Below are positions 43,400-53,252 of a stretch of 64,000 nt of DNA, in pieces. A model generated the notes under the pieces. The model was not told the DNA's origin. It saw only the letters and a list, made by a program, of their open reading frames with translations, and made no database searches. The stretch lies in NCBI GenBank assembly GCA_025361625.1, contig JANYKL010000090.1, positions 32,315 through 96,314 on the forward strand, in the 5' to 3' direction. Source of the stretch: Acidobacteriaceae bacterium. Lineage in GTDB: Bacteria > Acidobacteriota > Terriglobia > Terriglobales > Acidobacteriaceae. Every line of letters begins with the position of its first letter. Within the stretch, counting starts at the first letter, position 1. The position numbers and the translations under genes are program-made.

Positions 43400-45181
43400 T
43401 TAAATGCTCGCTACGGAATGCTCGGCGCGTACCGGAACGCGGTTTGCGGTTTGAACCCGCCGTGTCTCCGGCAAAATAATTTCGAGCAGGATGGCGAGGA
43501 AGCTGAAACCGACCGGCAAAATTCCCCACATCAAGCCCTGAAACGCAGACGGCTTCGCGTCGGATTCAATCGGATGCGCCGGCGGCACATCGTCTTTCGA
43601 CCAGGCGGTGATCGCGCCGTTATCGAAAACTTCAATTTTTCTCCAACCTACAAAGGTCAGCAGAGGCTCGTAATAGGGATCATGAACGAAGATATACTTC
43701 AGTCCGTAGCGATTGGCATGCTCGAGCATGGCTCGCAACGATGCCATGCCTGCCGATCCATAGAACTTCGAGTTCGTGAGTTGAGCCGAACCGTAATTGG
43801 TCATTTCCGGCAACAGTCGCGCGGAATTGTAATCGCCGTCGACGCTGTTTGCGACGGTACCGTTTGAGACCCGCGCGAGATCGCTGCCAAAGCCCAGAGC
43901 GACGTAGCGGTAGGCGTCGTGTCCATCACGGTTCAGGAACGCGGTCACGGGAGCGATGTCTGTCGACATCTGCGGCTTGAATGGGTTGGCGCTTAGCCAG
44001 TACAGGGCCGCGCCAAAAGTTGCGACTGCCGCCAGCGCAAGGCCGACCGCCGCTTTCAAGTGGAATCGGTCGATCAGTTCGGCCGCAAGAATCCCAACCA
44101 GCGGCATCGCCAGCAGCGTCGCCCAAAAGGTAAAGCGCTCAAAGGTCAAAACTTCAAAGGCACGTCCAAGCAGCCATTTAGGCAACGGCGTGGTTCCGCC
44201 CAGGCCAAAGATCATCGTCAACCAGAAGCCCATGAGCAAGGGAATGAGCCGTCGCGACGAAGCGCCTTTGTAGAAAATAAAGGGCAAAGCCAGAAGCAAG
44301 GCGCCGTAAGGAATCAAGAAATAGTTGATGGCAGTAGCGGAATTTAAAAGGAAATTGTTTCGGCTATCGTGAGGAATGGGAATCTGGTGAATGGGATGTT
44401 GGATGAGGGCAAGCCAATACGGCGCGAGAACCAGGCCTACTCCAGCCCCAACCGCAACCGCAAAAATTGCGCCTCTGGCGATTACGCCACCGACCGAACC
44501 GGAGGCGCGCCCGTCGTATGCATCAACGATTGCGGTCCACAAGACCGGGCCGGCGAACAGTACTACGCCGAAGATCAAAGTCACGTGGTGAGCAGCAGCC
44601 GCAGTCAAGCCAAGAACTATGCCTTTTATAAGCGATCGAACCGACGACTTGGTCATCCAGTCGTACAAGTAAGGGAGTGCGTTTAAATAAAGTGCAACTG
44701 AAGCTACCGTTGCCAACTGGCCGGCCTGATAAACAAGACCTGCTAGAGCGCCGAGAAAAATGCTGCCAATGGCGGCATAGCTTGCCTCGCGATCGCTGAC
44801 CCAGATTCGGGCAAAACGGTAAACTCCGACGGGCAGCAGCAGTATCGCTATCAACTGCACCAGCATGTAGGCCATCTTCAAACCGACGACATAAGAGAAG
44901 AGGGCAATCCACTGGTGAGTAAGCGGTGGATAGGTAGTTTGTGAGAATCCGGCAAACCACTTTACATTCCACGGATCAAACCAGTGCTGCGCGTAGTGCG
45001 ACGCGAAAAACATGTGGAAGTTCGCATCATACGAACCGGCAGGAAGCTGCATTAAAAGCAGCGGGCCATGGATCGCCAGAGCCAGCAGAACAATGGCAAG
45101 CAGCGGAACCGGTCGAGCATACGGATGGGCGACGTCTACAACTGTGCGGTCGGAGCGCTCCACGTAATCTGTAGGATCCAT
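43400..45181 (-). CDS. GT-C-type membrane glycosyltransferase-like protein (PTPS-related domain)
   Basis: A 593-residue integral membrane protein with about 10-12 helices. The first extracytoplasmic loop reads GSYDANFHMFFASHY...FDPWNVKWFAGFSQ, the conserved acidic/His loop of the PMT/GT-C type enzymes and of the 6-pyruvoyl-tetrahydropterin-synthase-related membrane family (a name given by similarity only). C-terminal soluble part about 430-560. Such proteins transfer sugars from lipid-phosphate carriers outside the membrane. It heads the minus-strand series, divergent from the TPR/barrel gene with a 286-bp shared promoter region. Substrate unknown. Confidence 0.72.
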   Translation of the reverse strand: MDPTDYVERSDRTVVDVAHPYARPVPLLAIVLLALAIHGPLLLMQLPAGSYDANFHMFFASHYAQHWFDPWNVKWFAGFSQTTYPPLTHQWIALFSYVVGLKMAYMLVQLIAILLLPVGVYRFARIWVSDREASYAAIGSIFLGALAGLVYQAGQLATVASVALYLNALPYLYDWMTKSSVRSLIKGIVLGLTAAAAHHVTLIFGVVLFAGPVLWTAIVDAYDGRASGSVGGVIARGAIFAVAVGAGVGLVLAPYWLALIQHPIHQIPIPHDSRNNFLLNSATAINYFLIPYGALLLALPFIFYKGASSRRLIPLLMGFWLTMIFGLGGTTPLPKWLLGRAFEVLTFERFTFWATLLAMPLVGILAAELIDRFHLKAAVGLALAAVATFGAALYWLSANPFKPQMSTDIAPVTAFLNRDGHDAYRYVALGFGSDLARVSNGTVANSVDGDYNSARLLPEMTNYGSAQLTNSKFYGSAGMASLRAMLEHANRYGLKYIFVHDPYYEPLLTFVGWRKIEVFDNGAITAWSKDDVPPAHPIESDAKPSAFQGLMWGILPVGFSFLAILLEIILPETRRVQTANRVPVRAEHSVASI

Positions 45182-45467
45182 AAGCGGTAGATTTGATTCC
45201 TTAATTCAAGTCCGGGTTTACTTCGTATATCGTATACCTCAGTCTGCGGAGAGAAGACTAACTATGTGGTTTCTTTTTAGGAATTCGTCACCCGAATTCC
45301 CTACCTTATGATACGAGAGTAACGTGTTACCAGACTAGACGATAGCGATGATACGAAAGCAGCCGTAAGCTTGAGACGCGCATCTGATTAGACCGGCGAC
45401 GATCGAGGTATGTGCGACTAATACGTAAATGCTTATACAATTCGCCAATACTTAAACAATTCATCGA
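45182..45467. promoter_or_regulatory. Shared intergenic region of the divergent polysaccharide genes
   Basis: 286 bp of AT-richer DNA separates the divergent GT-C and TPR/barrel genes, so it must hold promoters for both. It includes a near-palindrome gtatatcgtatac (around 45224-45236), and gatacgagag and gatacgaaag as near-direct repeats (around 45310 and 45350) that could be operator half-sites. No clear sigma70 pair was seen. Confidence 0.4.
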
Positions 45468-48400
45468 GTGGTGACCTTCTTGAAACGCCGATTTCTGCCC
45501 GCAGCCGTGTGCGTCGTTGTTTTTGCGATGGGTGCGTGTGCTCAAACCTACGAAGTCAATCAGGGTGGCGCTCCCGCCGGCAATAGTCAGAAGCCTTCAG
45601 ATGTTCAAGGCGAAGCGAACACCACGCAAGGCGACCTTGGTTGGGGATCGAACATAGAAGTGGCCCGCGAAGGGCGCGCCGCACAGGATGCGCTGAAGCG
45701 CAATGATTACCCTGCCGCCATGACTTTTGCGGAAAGAGCAGCCAAGGCAGCTCCGCAAAATGCCGAGCTCTGGTTCCTGCTCGGTTACGCTGCGCGTTTG
45801 GGAGATCGCTACCAGGTTTCAGTCGACGCCTACAACCGCGGGTTGAAACTTCGCCCGGGCTCGTCGAACGGCATGGCAGGGCTCGCCCAAACCTACGCCA
45901 GGATGGGGCGCGATGCCGAAGCGCAAGCGCTTCTGCAAAAGGTTGTTGACGCAAATCCCCGCGACGCCAACAGCCTGCAACTGGCGGGCGAGTTGATGCT
46001 GAATTCCGATCCGAATAAGTCTCTGGATTTCCTCAAACGAGCTGACGCTTTACAGCCGAGCGCGCACAGCGATCTCTTAATCGCCCACGCTTATGACCGA
46101 TTGAAACAGCCGGATGAGTCGGCGAAGTATTTGAACCGCGCGAAGGCCAGGGCTCCGAGAGACCCCGAAGTGTTGCGCGCCGTAGCCGGGCAATATCGCG
46201 ATCAGGGCAGGTTTGACGCGGCCATCGAGGCTTTGAATTCGATTCCAAATAAGACGACTGACATTCAGGCGGAACTTGCCTACACCTATCAACTGGCTGG
46301 ACGGCAGGAAGATGCCGCGAATTTATATGCCAGGCTGGCGAAGTCAGCCAAGGGAAACATTGGCCTTGATTTAAGCGCCGCGCAGGCCCTGATGGGCTTG
46401 GGACAAACCGACCCCGCCCGGGAATTTCTCGATGACGCGCGAAAAATTGACGGAAACAATTACCGGCTCCACTCTCTCCAAGGCGCTCTGGATGCGTCCG
46501 AAGACAGGCTTCCCGAGGCAAGTGCTGAATACGCCGCCGCCATCGGCGCGTTGCCGAAGGATCCGCCTGAGGGTCCGCTTTTCCCGATTGAACTGCGCCT
46601 CAATTTATACGAACTGAAGCAGCGTCAGGACGACGATGCAGGCGCGAAAGAACAGCTCACTGCGGCGATGTCCGAGATCAATCAAGTCAGAGTTCCTGAT
46701 GCCGCTAAGCCAGAGATGTTGCGCCTGCGAGCTGCGATTGAGGCCGGTTCGGGTGACATGGACGCGGCCAACAAGGATTTAAAAGATGCTCTTGCGCTCG
46801 CGCCGACAAACGTCAATTCACTGCTGAACTACGCGAACCTGCAGTGGAAGCTTGGGCAGAAGGAAGCTGCCCAGGAAAGTTTCTCGAGAGTTCTGGGCCT
46901 TGATGCAAACAACCGCACTGCACTGTCTTCGCTCGGGTTCTTGGCGCGCGATAAGGGAGACAACAAAGCCGCGGAAGCGTTTTTCACGCGGGCCGCCGCC
47001 GCTCACCCGAAAGATTACGGCCCGTATCTTGCTTTAGGAGACCTCTATACAGCGCAAAGAAACTTCCCGGAGGCGCAGAAAAATTATGAGACCGCATACC
47101 AGCGCAATCAGAATAACGCTCTGGTGATCGCGGGGGGCGTAAATTCCGCGCTTGAAGCACACAATTCTGATTTGGCAAAAAGCTGGCTTGATCGCGCCAA
47201 AGGAAAGATGAACGACAATCCTCAGCTCAATCGCGAGCACGAGCGCTATCTCACGCTCAAAGGCGATTACGAGGAATCGGCGAAGCTTGGCGAAGTCGTG
47301 ATTCAGAAACTTCCGAATGATCGGGAAGCGGTTGTTTATCTGGCTTACGACCTTTATTATCTTGGCCGCTTCGATGAAGTTTCCGCGCTCGTCAATAAAT
47401 ACGACCCCATTATTCGAAATGATCGAGACCTTCCGCTCATCGCAGGCTACCTGCATGCGCGTGAGGGAAAGAAGCAGGAGGCGGTTTCCGATTTCACGCG
47501 CGCCCTCGACCGCGACCCTAAGATGGCCACCGGCTACGTGAATCGCGGCTTCATGTTGAACGACTTGAAAGAAGCCGACAAGGCCGCACTGGATTTTCAT
47601 GCAGCTATTCGCCTGCAGCCCGATTACGGCGAAGCGCATCTTGGCCTGGCATTCGCCGATTTGCAACTGCACCGCCCCAAGCAGGCGCTCGTCCAGTTGA
47701 ACGCTGTCCAGAGAATTTCGGGCAAGTCGCGCACCGTACGCTTAGCGAGGGCCGAGGCCTTTCGGCAGGAACAGGATTTCGTTCACGCCGAGCCTGAATA
47801 TCGCGCCGCTCTCCAGGAGAAGCCGGACGACTTTCCGACGCAGCTCGAATACGCGGACACCCTCTACCGAATGCGCCGTTTTGATCAGTCGATTGCGGCG
47901 TTAGCAATTGCGGAAAAACTCGACGCGAGAAATCCGCAGCTCTATGCGCTCCGCGCCCAGGTCTACGCACGGCAAGGTTCACGTGAGCCCGCGCTGCATG
48001 ATATTCAGCTGGCGGAGCAGTACGGTCCGAACGACATCGCCATCTTGATGCAGACGGGCGGAGCATTGCTGCTTCTCGGCGATCGTGATGCCGCCATGCA
48101 GCGCTTCGCGCGAGCCCTCGACGTTCCGGGCGGAGATCGCATCGGCGTGCGCTTGGCGGTTGCGCAAGTGTTTCTGCGGCAAGGGCACTACGACGACGTC
48201 AGGCACCAGTTGGCGCTTGGCTTTTCCGAAGCTCAGATTGACCAATCGCCGGTAACTCCGGAAGACATTTTGGAGGCGGCCAACATTTATCTGGCGATGC
48301 ACGACTTCGATCTCGCGCAAAGTTATTTCGACAAAGCGCGCCAGGCGGGTGCAAATAACCGCTCCGTTGCAATCGGCGAGACCAACGCGTATCTCGCGCA

Positions 48401-49655
48401 GGGCGACACGCGGAAGGCCGAAGATTCACTAGCTAGTCTGGGTCCGGCAACCGACTTCACCGACGACTTCGACTATCAAATGGCTGCTGCCAATGTATAC
48501 CGGCAGCGGCAGGATACAGTTCTGGCCCTCACGTCGTTTGCGCAAGCGAGCACCATCGCGGGCCAGGAAAACGAGCGTGCCGCGCAGACGGCACAGAATG
48601 AAGTGGCGAGCGAAGAAGGCCGACAAATCACGCGCAACCTAAGCCTCGCTCCAGAGGCATCGTTCGCGCCGGCACTCGAAGACATTAACGTATACACCCT
48701 GGATGCGAAGATTTTGGGTGTGACCTCGCCCAGCCTGTTGCCCCCCCCGCGGCATTCGTTTCAGAGCCTGGCCGACACTCACTATCGCCTTCATCTTGGA
48801 AAACTTCCGGCTATCACCGGACTTGTGGGCGAGAGCGAGACGAGCGGAACTTTGCTCTTCCCCAGTGTCAACGTCATTCAGAAGCGTCACACATACGACA
48901 CATTCTTCAACGGCGGCATCACCCCGGTTCTTCACTTTGGGGCGAATCGAATCGCCTTCAACGGCGGGCTGCAGTATACGATGCGGCGGGATACGATATC
49001 TCCGCTCTACATGAGCCAGAATCTCTTCCGTCAATTTCTCTATATTTCAACAAGTTCATTTTTCAACTGGGTCTCGGTAAATCTGAGCGGCATTCATGAA
49101 TCGGGTCCTTTCACCGATAGGCACCTCAATTCGCGCGACCTTTCGGGGAGCATCGAATTTACGGTCGGGCATCCTTGGAGCCGGACGGCGCTCCTGACGG
49201 GTTATTCGGCGCGTGATCTGTTGTTCAACCCGACCATCGAAGAGTATTTCAACACCGCCAGCTATGCCGGCATTCAGCACCGCTTCGGAAGCCGGATCAC
49301 GGCCGCAATTCTTGCGGAAGACCTGCGCTCCTGGCGAGTGCAAGGAGCGAGGTACGCCGCCGCACAGGCTTTTTTGCCGGGAGGCAGGTTCGAATTTCGC
49401 GTAAATCCACGGTGGAACGTGCAAGGCTCATTCCTTCTCTCGCGCGGCAGCGGATATCACGCATACGACAACGCACAGAGCCAGTTCCTGGTCGCATACA
49501 GCCGCCCATGGAAGGGAACTTTGAAAGATGCGACCGGTACCGAGGTCGCTTACCCGCTGCGTCTCGCTTTCGGCGTGCAACAGCAGACCTTTTACAACTT
49601 TGCGGGATCGTCCAAGACCATACTTCTGCCGGTGATACGTCTCAATCTTTTCTAA
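45468..49655 (+). CDS. Large TPR protein with C-terminal outer-membrane barrel (NfrA/BcsC/PelB-like)
   Basis: A 1395-residue exported protein. Signal sequence RRFLPAAVCVVVFAMGACAQ. Residues about 60-1000 are a long array of TPR repeats (for example ELWFLLGYAARLGDRYQVSV, ATGYVNRGFMLNDLKEADKA, AEPEYRAALQEKPDDFPTQL). The last ~300 residues (about 1095-1395) are beta-rich with alternating aromatic/polar strands and end in RLNLF, a C-terminal Phe typical of outer-membrane barrels. This two-part plan matches NfrA, BcsC and PelB, which export exopolysaccharides. Start is GTG 45468 (a second GTG follows). The gene reads the same way as the flippase gene 140 bp downstream. Confidence 0.82.
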   Translation: MVTFLKRRFLPAAVCVVVFAMGACAQTYEVNQGGAPAGNSQKPSDVQGEANTTQGDLGWGSNIEVAREGRAAQDALKRNDYPAAMTFAERAAKAAPQNAELWFLLGYAARLGDRYQVSVDAYNRGLKLRPGSSNGMAGLAQTYARMGRDAEAQALLQKVVDANPRDANSLQLAGELMLNSDPNKSLDFLKRADALQPSAHSDLLIAHAYDRLKQPDESAKYLNRAKARAPRDPEVLRAVAGQYRDQGRFDAAIEALNSIPNKTTDIQAELAYTYQLAGRQEDAANLYARLAKSAKGNIGLDLSAAQALMGLGQTDPAREFLDDARKIDGNNYRLHSLQGALDASEDRLPEASAEYAAAIGALPKDPPEGPLFPIELRLNLYELKQRQDDDAGAKEQLTAAMSEINQVRVPDAAKPEMLRLRAAIEAGSGDMDAANKDLKDALALAPTNVNSLLNYANLQWKLGQKEAAQESFSRVLGLDANNRTALSSLGFLARDKGDNKAAEAFFTRAAAAHPKDYGPYLALGDLYTAQRNFPEAQKNYETAYQRNQNNALVIAGGVNSALEAHNSDLAKSWLDRAKGKMNDNPQLNREHERYLTLKGDYEESAKLGEVVIQKLPNDREAVVYLAYDLYYLGRFDEVSALVNKYDPIIRNDRDLPLIAGYLHAREGKKQEAVSDFTRALDRDPKMATGYVNRGFMLNDLKEADKAALDFHAAIRLQPDYGEAHLGLAFADLQLHRPKQALVQLNAVQRISGKSRTVRLARAEAFRQEQDFVHAEPEYRAALQEKPDDFPTQLEYADTLYRMRRFDQSIAALAIAEKLDARNPQLYALRAQVYARQGSREPALHDIQLAEQYGPNDIAILMQTGGALLLLGDRDAAMQRFARALDVPGGDRIGVRLAVAQVFLRQGHYDDVRHQLALGFSEAQIDQSPVTPEDILEAANIYLAMHDFDLAQSYFDKARQAGANNRSVAIGETNAYLAQGDTRKAEDSLASLGPATDFTDDFDYQMAAANVYRQRQDTVLALTSFAQASTIAGQENERAAQTAQNEVASEEGRQITRNLSLAPEASFAPALEDINVYTLDAKILGVTSPSLLPPPRHSFQSLADTHYRLHLGKLPAITGLVGESETSGTLLFPSVNVIQKRHTYDTFFNGGITPVLHFGANRIAFNGGLQYTMRRDTISPLYMSQNLFRQFLYISTSSFFNWVSVNLSGIHESGPFTDRHLNSRDLSGSIEFTVGHPWSRTALLTGYSARDLLFNPTIEEYFNTASYAGIQHRFGSRITAAILAEDLRSWRVQGARYAAAQAFLPGGRFEFRVNPRWNVQGSFLLSRGSGYHAYDNAQSQFLVAYSRPWKGTLKDATGTEVAYPLRLAFGVQQQTFYNFAGSSKTILLPVIRLNLF

Positions 49656-49795
49656 AATGACGTTTCCCTATTTTCAGCTTTCGTCCTCTAATTAAAGAGC
49701 GCCACTTTTTAACCTTGTCCGACGCATAATGAGTGCCATGGATAATGGATACGGCCAAGAAATAGCAACAACCTAGAAATAGACTAGAAATAGAA

Positions 49796-51820
49796 ATGAC
49801 CGACTCAGCAAATCATCCAGCCGGCACCGCAACTGCAAAAGCCACAGGCGCGCACAGCCGCGGTAAGAGCTTCAAATCACAACTGCTTGGCGGCAGCTTG
49901 ACGCTATTAGCCGGGTCGGGCCTGGTGGGGGTGACCAATCTCGCCTTTAATGTCGTAACCGCTCGGTTGCTTGGCCCCACTGGTTTTGCGCACGCCACCG
50001 CCGTTTACACCATCCTGATGCTGGTCTCCTGCATCACCCTCGCTTTTCAAGTTGTGTCAGCCAAATACATTGCCCGAACTGAGGGGGAAGAGGAGCGCGC
50101 GCGCATCTTCGGTACGTTGCTTCGGCGCTCATGGTTGGCGGGAGTCTCGATCGGCCTTTTGCTTTTTGTATTTAAAGGGTTGCTGACCGCCTATCTGAAC
50201 TTGCCGGATCCAGTATTGATCACGTTACTCGCATTCGGCGCGGCGTTTTATATTCCGCTGGGAGTGCGCCGTGGGTTCATTCAAGGCACGCGAGCATTTC
50301 GGCCACTCGCCGTCAACTTCATGCTGGAAGGCCTTGTCCGCCTCGGCGCGTTGTTTTTGCTCACCTACCTAGGCTTGGGAGTAACGGGAGCGGTTCTTGC
50401 CAGCGTCCTGGCGGTGATCATCTCTTATTTTGCCGCCCTTCCCAGCCCCGGGTTAACCGCCCTGCGCTTGCCGGCGGTCGCCATCTCTTTTGGCGAGGGG
50501 CTACAGGCGATTGTGTTTTTCTCAGGCCAGACCATCATCAACAACATCGACATCGTGTTGGTAAAGCATTTCTTCCCGCCCGCAGAAGCCGGTTTCTACG
50601 CAGCTGTCGCACTCGTCGGGCGCCTCGTCAATATGTGCGCCTGGTCGGTCGTGAACACAATGTTCCCCGTATCCGCGGGGGCTGGGACTGAAGAAAAAGA
50701 CGGGCGTCCTGTGCTCATGACTTCCCTTTTGCTGGTCTTCGGAATCCTAAGCGTGCTTGTCTTCGGCCTGTGGCTCGTGCCAAGTTTCGTTTGGAAAATA
50801 CTATTCGGCGGCCAATTCAGCCTCACCACCTTTGGAGCTTTAGCCCCGCTGCTGATTCTTTACGCCATCACCACCGGGATCTACTCCTTGAGCTCGGTCA
50901 TTATTACTTATGAAATGTCGCGCAAGATCGCGAACACCAGCTGGCTGCAACTTGCTTTCAGTGCAGCTGTTGCGATCGGGGTGTACAACCTGCACGACAG
51001 CTTGCGGCAGGTAATTCTTGTTCAGCTGATATTGATGGTCGTTCTGCTTGCGCTCTTGTTTATTCCCCTATTGCGAGCAAGAAAGGCTTCGATTACGGCA
51101 GAGGCCGGTGAGGGGCTTCGCCTTCTCCGCCCGCTGGGTGAGCAGGAAGTCATGGGAGAATTTTTGCGGAGCGAGTTTCATCACTCCGAATACGATCAGT
51201 ATCGCAACCAGTTTGACAGCCTGGTGAGAAATCCAGATTTCAGCAACGCGCGGCAGAATTCTGTGCGAAAGGCGCTGCTGTTCCTGCGCCGGGGAGCGAT
51301 GTGGCGCGAACTGCCGCAAGACACAAAATGGTTCGAGGTCGAATTGACTCCCAAGGATTTAGCGCGCATTCGCTTCTTTCCGCGCGCGCAGTGGCGGAAG
51401 GTAGCAGACGGCAGCTTCTATCTGGTGGACGTCGTCGCCCGCATTCGCAAGAAGCTTGACGATTCGGCGCAAGGTGAATTCTTCGATAAGCTTCGTTTGC
51501 TGAGCTATTCGGTTCAGGAAGATCTGGTGAATCCCTCCGTCGTACTCATCGGGATTGACGAGAATGAGCCGCTAACAATTTTGGACGGAAACCATCGCAT
51601 GGCTGCGGCAATGCTGAATCCTTCGGGTCTAGCCTGGAGCAAACTGCGCTTCATCTGCGGGCTTTCGCCGAACATGCGGCGATGCTGCTGGTACTACACC
51701 AATTTCAATACCCTGCTGCGCTACTTCAAGAATCTGGTGCGCCACTTCTCCTACGACGCGGAGTCCGATATAGGTCGCTTCCAGGATTCGGACTTGTATT
51801 CTCCAAAAATTTTGAAGTGA
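49796..51820 (+). CDS. Polysaccharide flippase (MATE/Wzx-like) fused to a ParB-like domain
   Basis: A 674-residue protein. Residues about 25-430 hold 12-14 membrane helices of the MOP flippase superfamily (GGSLTLLAGSGLVGVTNLAF, NNIDIVLVKHFFPPAEAGFY, VSSVIITYEM-like SSVIITYEMSRKI). The C-terminal ~240 residues are cytoplasmic and contain a strongly ParB/sulfiredoxin-like core: PSVVLIGIDENEPLTILDGN followed by HRMAAAML (about 588-606). ParB-like DGNHR sites bind or hydrolyse nucleotides in other families. A flippase fused to such a domain is unusual. A short leader with imperfect repeats (ctagaaatag) precedes it. It very likely moves lipid-linked sugar repeats for the adjacent barrel protein to export. 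Confidence 0.78.
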   Translation: MTDSANHPAGTATAKATGAHSRGKSFKSQLLGGSLTLLAGSGLVGVTNLAFNVVTARLLGPTGFAHATAVYTILMLVSCITLAFQVVSAKYIARTEGEEERARIFGTLLRRSWLAGVSIGLLLFVFKGLLTAYLNLPDPVLITLLAFGAAFYIPLGVRRGFIQGTRAFRPLAVNFMLEGLVRLGALFLLTYLGLGVTGAVLASVLAVIISYFAALPSPGLTALRLPAVAISFGEGLQAIVFFSGQTIINNIDIVLVKHFFPPAEAGFYAAVALVGRLVNMCAWSVVNTMFPVSAGAGTEEKDGRPVLMTSLLLVFGILSVLVFGLWLVPSFVWKILFGGQFSLTTFGALAPLLILYAITTGIYSLSSVIITYEMSRKIANTSWLQLAFSAAVAIGVYNLHDSLRQVILVQLILMVVLLALLFIPLLRARKASITAEAGEGLRLLRPLGEQEVMGEFLRSEFHHSEYDQYRNQFDSLVRNPDFSNARQNSVRKALLFLRRGAMWRELPQDTKWFEVELTPKDLARIRFFPRAQWRKVADGSFYLVDVVARIRKKLDDSAQGEFFDKLRLLSYSVQEDLVNPSVVLIGIDENEPLTILDGNHRMAAAMLNPSGLAWSKLRFICGLSPNMRRCCWYYTNFNTLLRYFKNLVRHFSYDAESDIGRFQDSDLYSPKILK

Positions 51821-51923
51821 GCTGGTTGTTCCGCGTGCCCATACTCGCAGCGGGCCGAAATATTTTCTGCCCCGCGCATGGCCGGGGTGCGCCTACGAAC
51901 ATTGGTTCTTGAACGCGCGTCTA

Positions 51924-53051
51924 CTAGCGCTGCTGAGAGCTTCCGGGAGGCGTCTCCGGTTCATTCACCGGCGTGTTGTCGCGATGTCGCAGCACAATTC
52001 GCTCTCGCTTACGGCGAATGACCTCTCGCTCCTGCGAAACTTTGGCCTCAACTTTGGTGTCGCTCTCGCGAGCAACCTGATAAAGCTTTGCGCCCTCTGC
52101 CGTACGGCTTGTGGCGAGCCCGACGGTGCCCCCCGCCCCAGCCGCCGTGCGAGCACGATCGTAGAAAAATTGCGCGGTCTCGCGGTCTCCCTGCATCTCG
52201 GCAAGATAGCCAATGTTGTTGAGCGCGAAGGCATTGTAGGGATCAAGCGCGTAGGCATTCCTGAAATTCTGGTCCGCCGCTTTAAGATCGTTGCGATTGA
52301 TCGCTGAGACGCCACGAAGATTCAACTCTGCCAATTGCATCTCGACGTTCTGGCTTTCTAGACGCGTCTGCAATTTCCGGGCATTCTCATCCGCCATGCG
52401 CGAAGCAGGCTTGCCTCGCCAGTTTCGATCTCCAGTTACGATCGCTGCCGAGCTTGAATGCAGCGCGGCGGCGGTGGCGTAGTAGCGCATCGCGTCCTGC
52501 GACTCCCCCTGCATTTCTTTGGCGACCCCAAGATTGTTCAAGGTGAAAACATTCTGCGGATCTCTTTTCAAGGTCGCCTGGAGCATTTGGTCAACTTCGC
52601 GGGCTCGCCCGAGGGCAAGCAATCGCACGGCTTCAACGTTGTCATGGTTGATCTGGATGGGACCATTCGGGATCGCGGCCACTTCCTTGATCGACCGGCC
52701 TTGCACTCGCTTGGCGCTGGCGTGTTCGATCACTGCGTCCGTCGGCTGCTTCGCCGCCAACGCGTAGAACTGTTCGGCTCGATCAGCCTGGCCTTCGAGT
52801 TCGGCGACGTAACCGAGATTGTTGAGCGTGAACGGGTCATCCGGATCAAGCATGTATGCTTTATAAAAGAGCGCTTCAGCCTTGCGATTGTCATGTTTTC
52901 GGACGGCGTCAACGCCCTCGCGGTTCAGCTTTTGCACCGGCGTAAGTTTGCTTCCTCGCGGAATGGAAATTTTCAGGTCACCGGCATTTGCTTTGCCGGC
53001 GCTCAAAAACGTTATTCCAAGCACCATCACGGAAATCTTGATCCACGCCAT
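51924..53051 (-). CDS. Secreted TPR protein
   Basis: A 375-residue exported protein. Signal peptide: WIKISVMVLGITFLSAGKANA. At least five TPR-like repeats (AEALFYKAYMLDPDDPFTLNN, QMLQATLKRDPQNVFTLNNL, AADQNFRNAYALDPYNAFAL) with the repeated phrase NNLGYVAE/NNLGVAKE/NNIGYLAE. The tail (about 310-375) is Lys/Arg/Glu-rich, charged. It converges on the flippase gene and may assist periplasmic assembly of the export system, an inference from content only. Confidence 0.8.
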   Translation of the reverse strand: MAWIKISVMVLGITFLSAGKANAGDLKISIPRGSKLTPVQKLNREGVDAVRKHDNRKAEALFYKAYMLDPDDPFTLNNLGYVAELEGQADRAEQFYALAAKQPTDAVIEHASAKRVQGRSIKEVAAIPNGPIQINHDNVEAVRLLALGRAREVDQMLQATLKRDPQNVFTLNNLGVAKEMQGESQDAMRYYATAAALHSSSAAIVTGDRNWRGKPASRMADENARKLQTRLESQNVEMQLAELNLRGVSAINRNDLKAADQNFRNAYALDPYNAFALNNIGYLAEMQGDRETAQFFYDRARTAAGAGGTVGLATSRTAEGAKLYQVARESDTKVEAKVSQEREVIRRKRERIVLRHRDNTPVNEPETPPGSSQQR

Positions 53052-53252
53052 CTGCGACCTCGAAGAAACTCTCTGCGAACTTTATCTACTCCACTGTAAC
53101 GCAAAGAACTAAGGATTAAGATGCCCCAAGTTGCCGATTGTTTGCCGCCAGCGACCTTTCGTTATCAACGATTTAAGTACCTTCGTGTGGAGCATCCGCA
53201 TCTAAAACGCTCAACTGGAGTTGCTGGTATAGGATAGGGAACTGGAGTGGAA

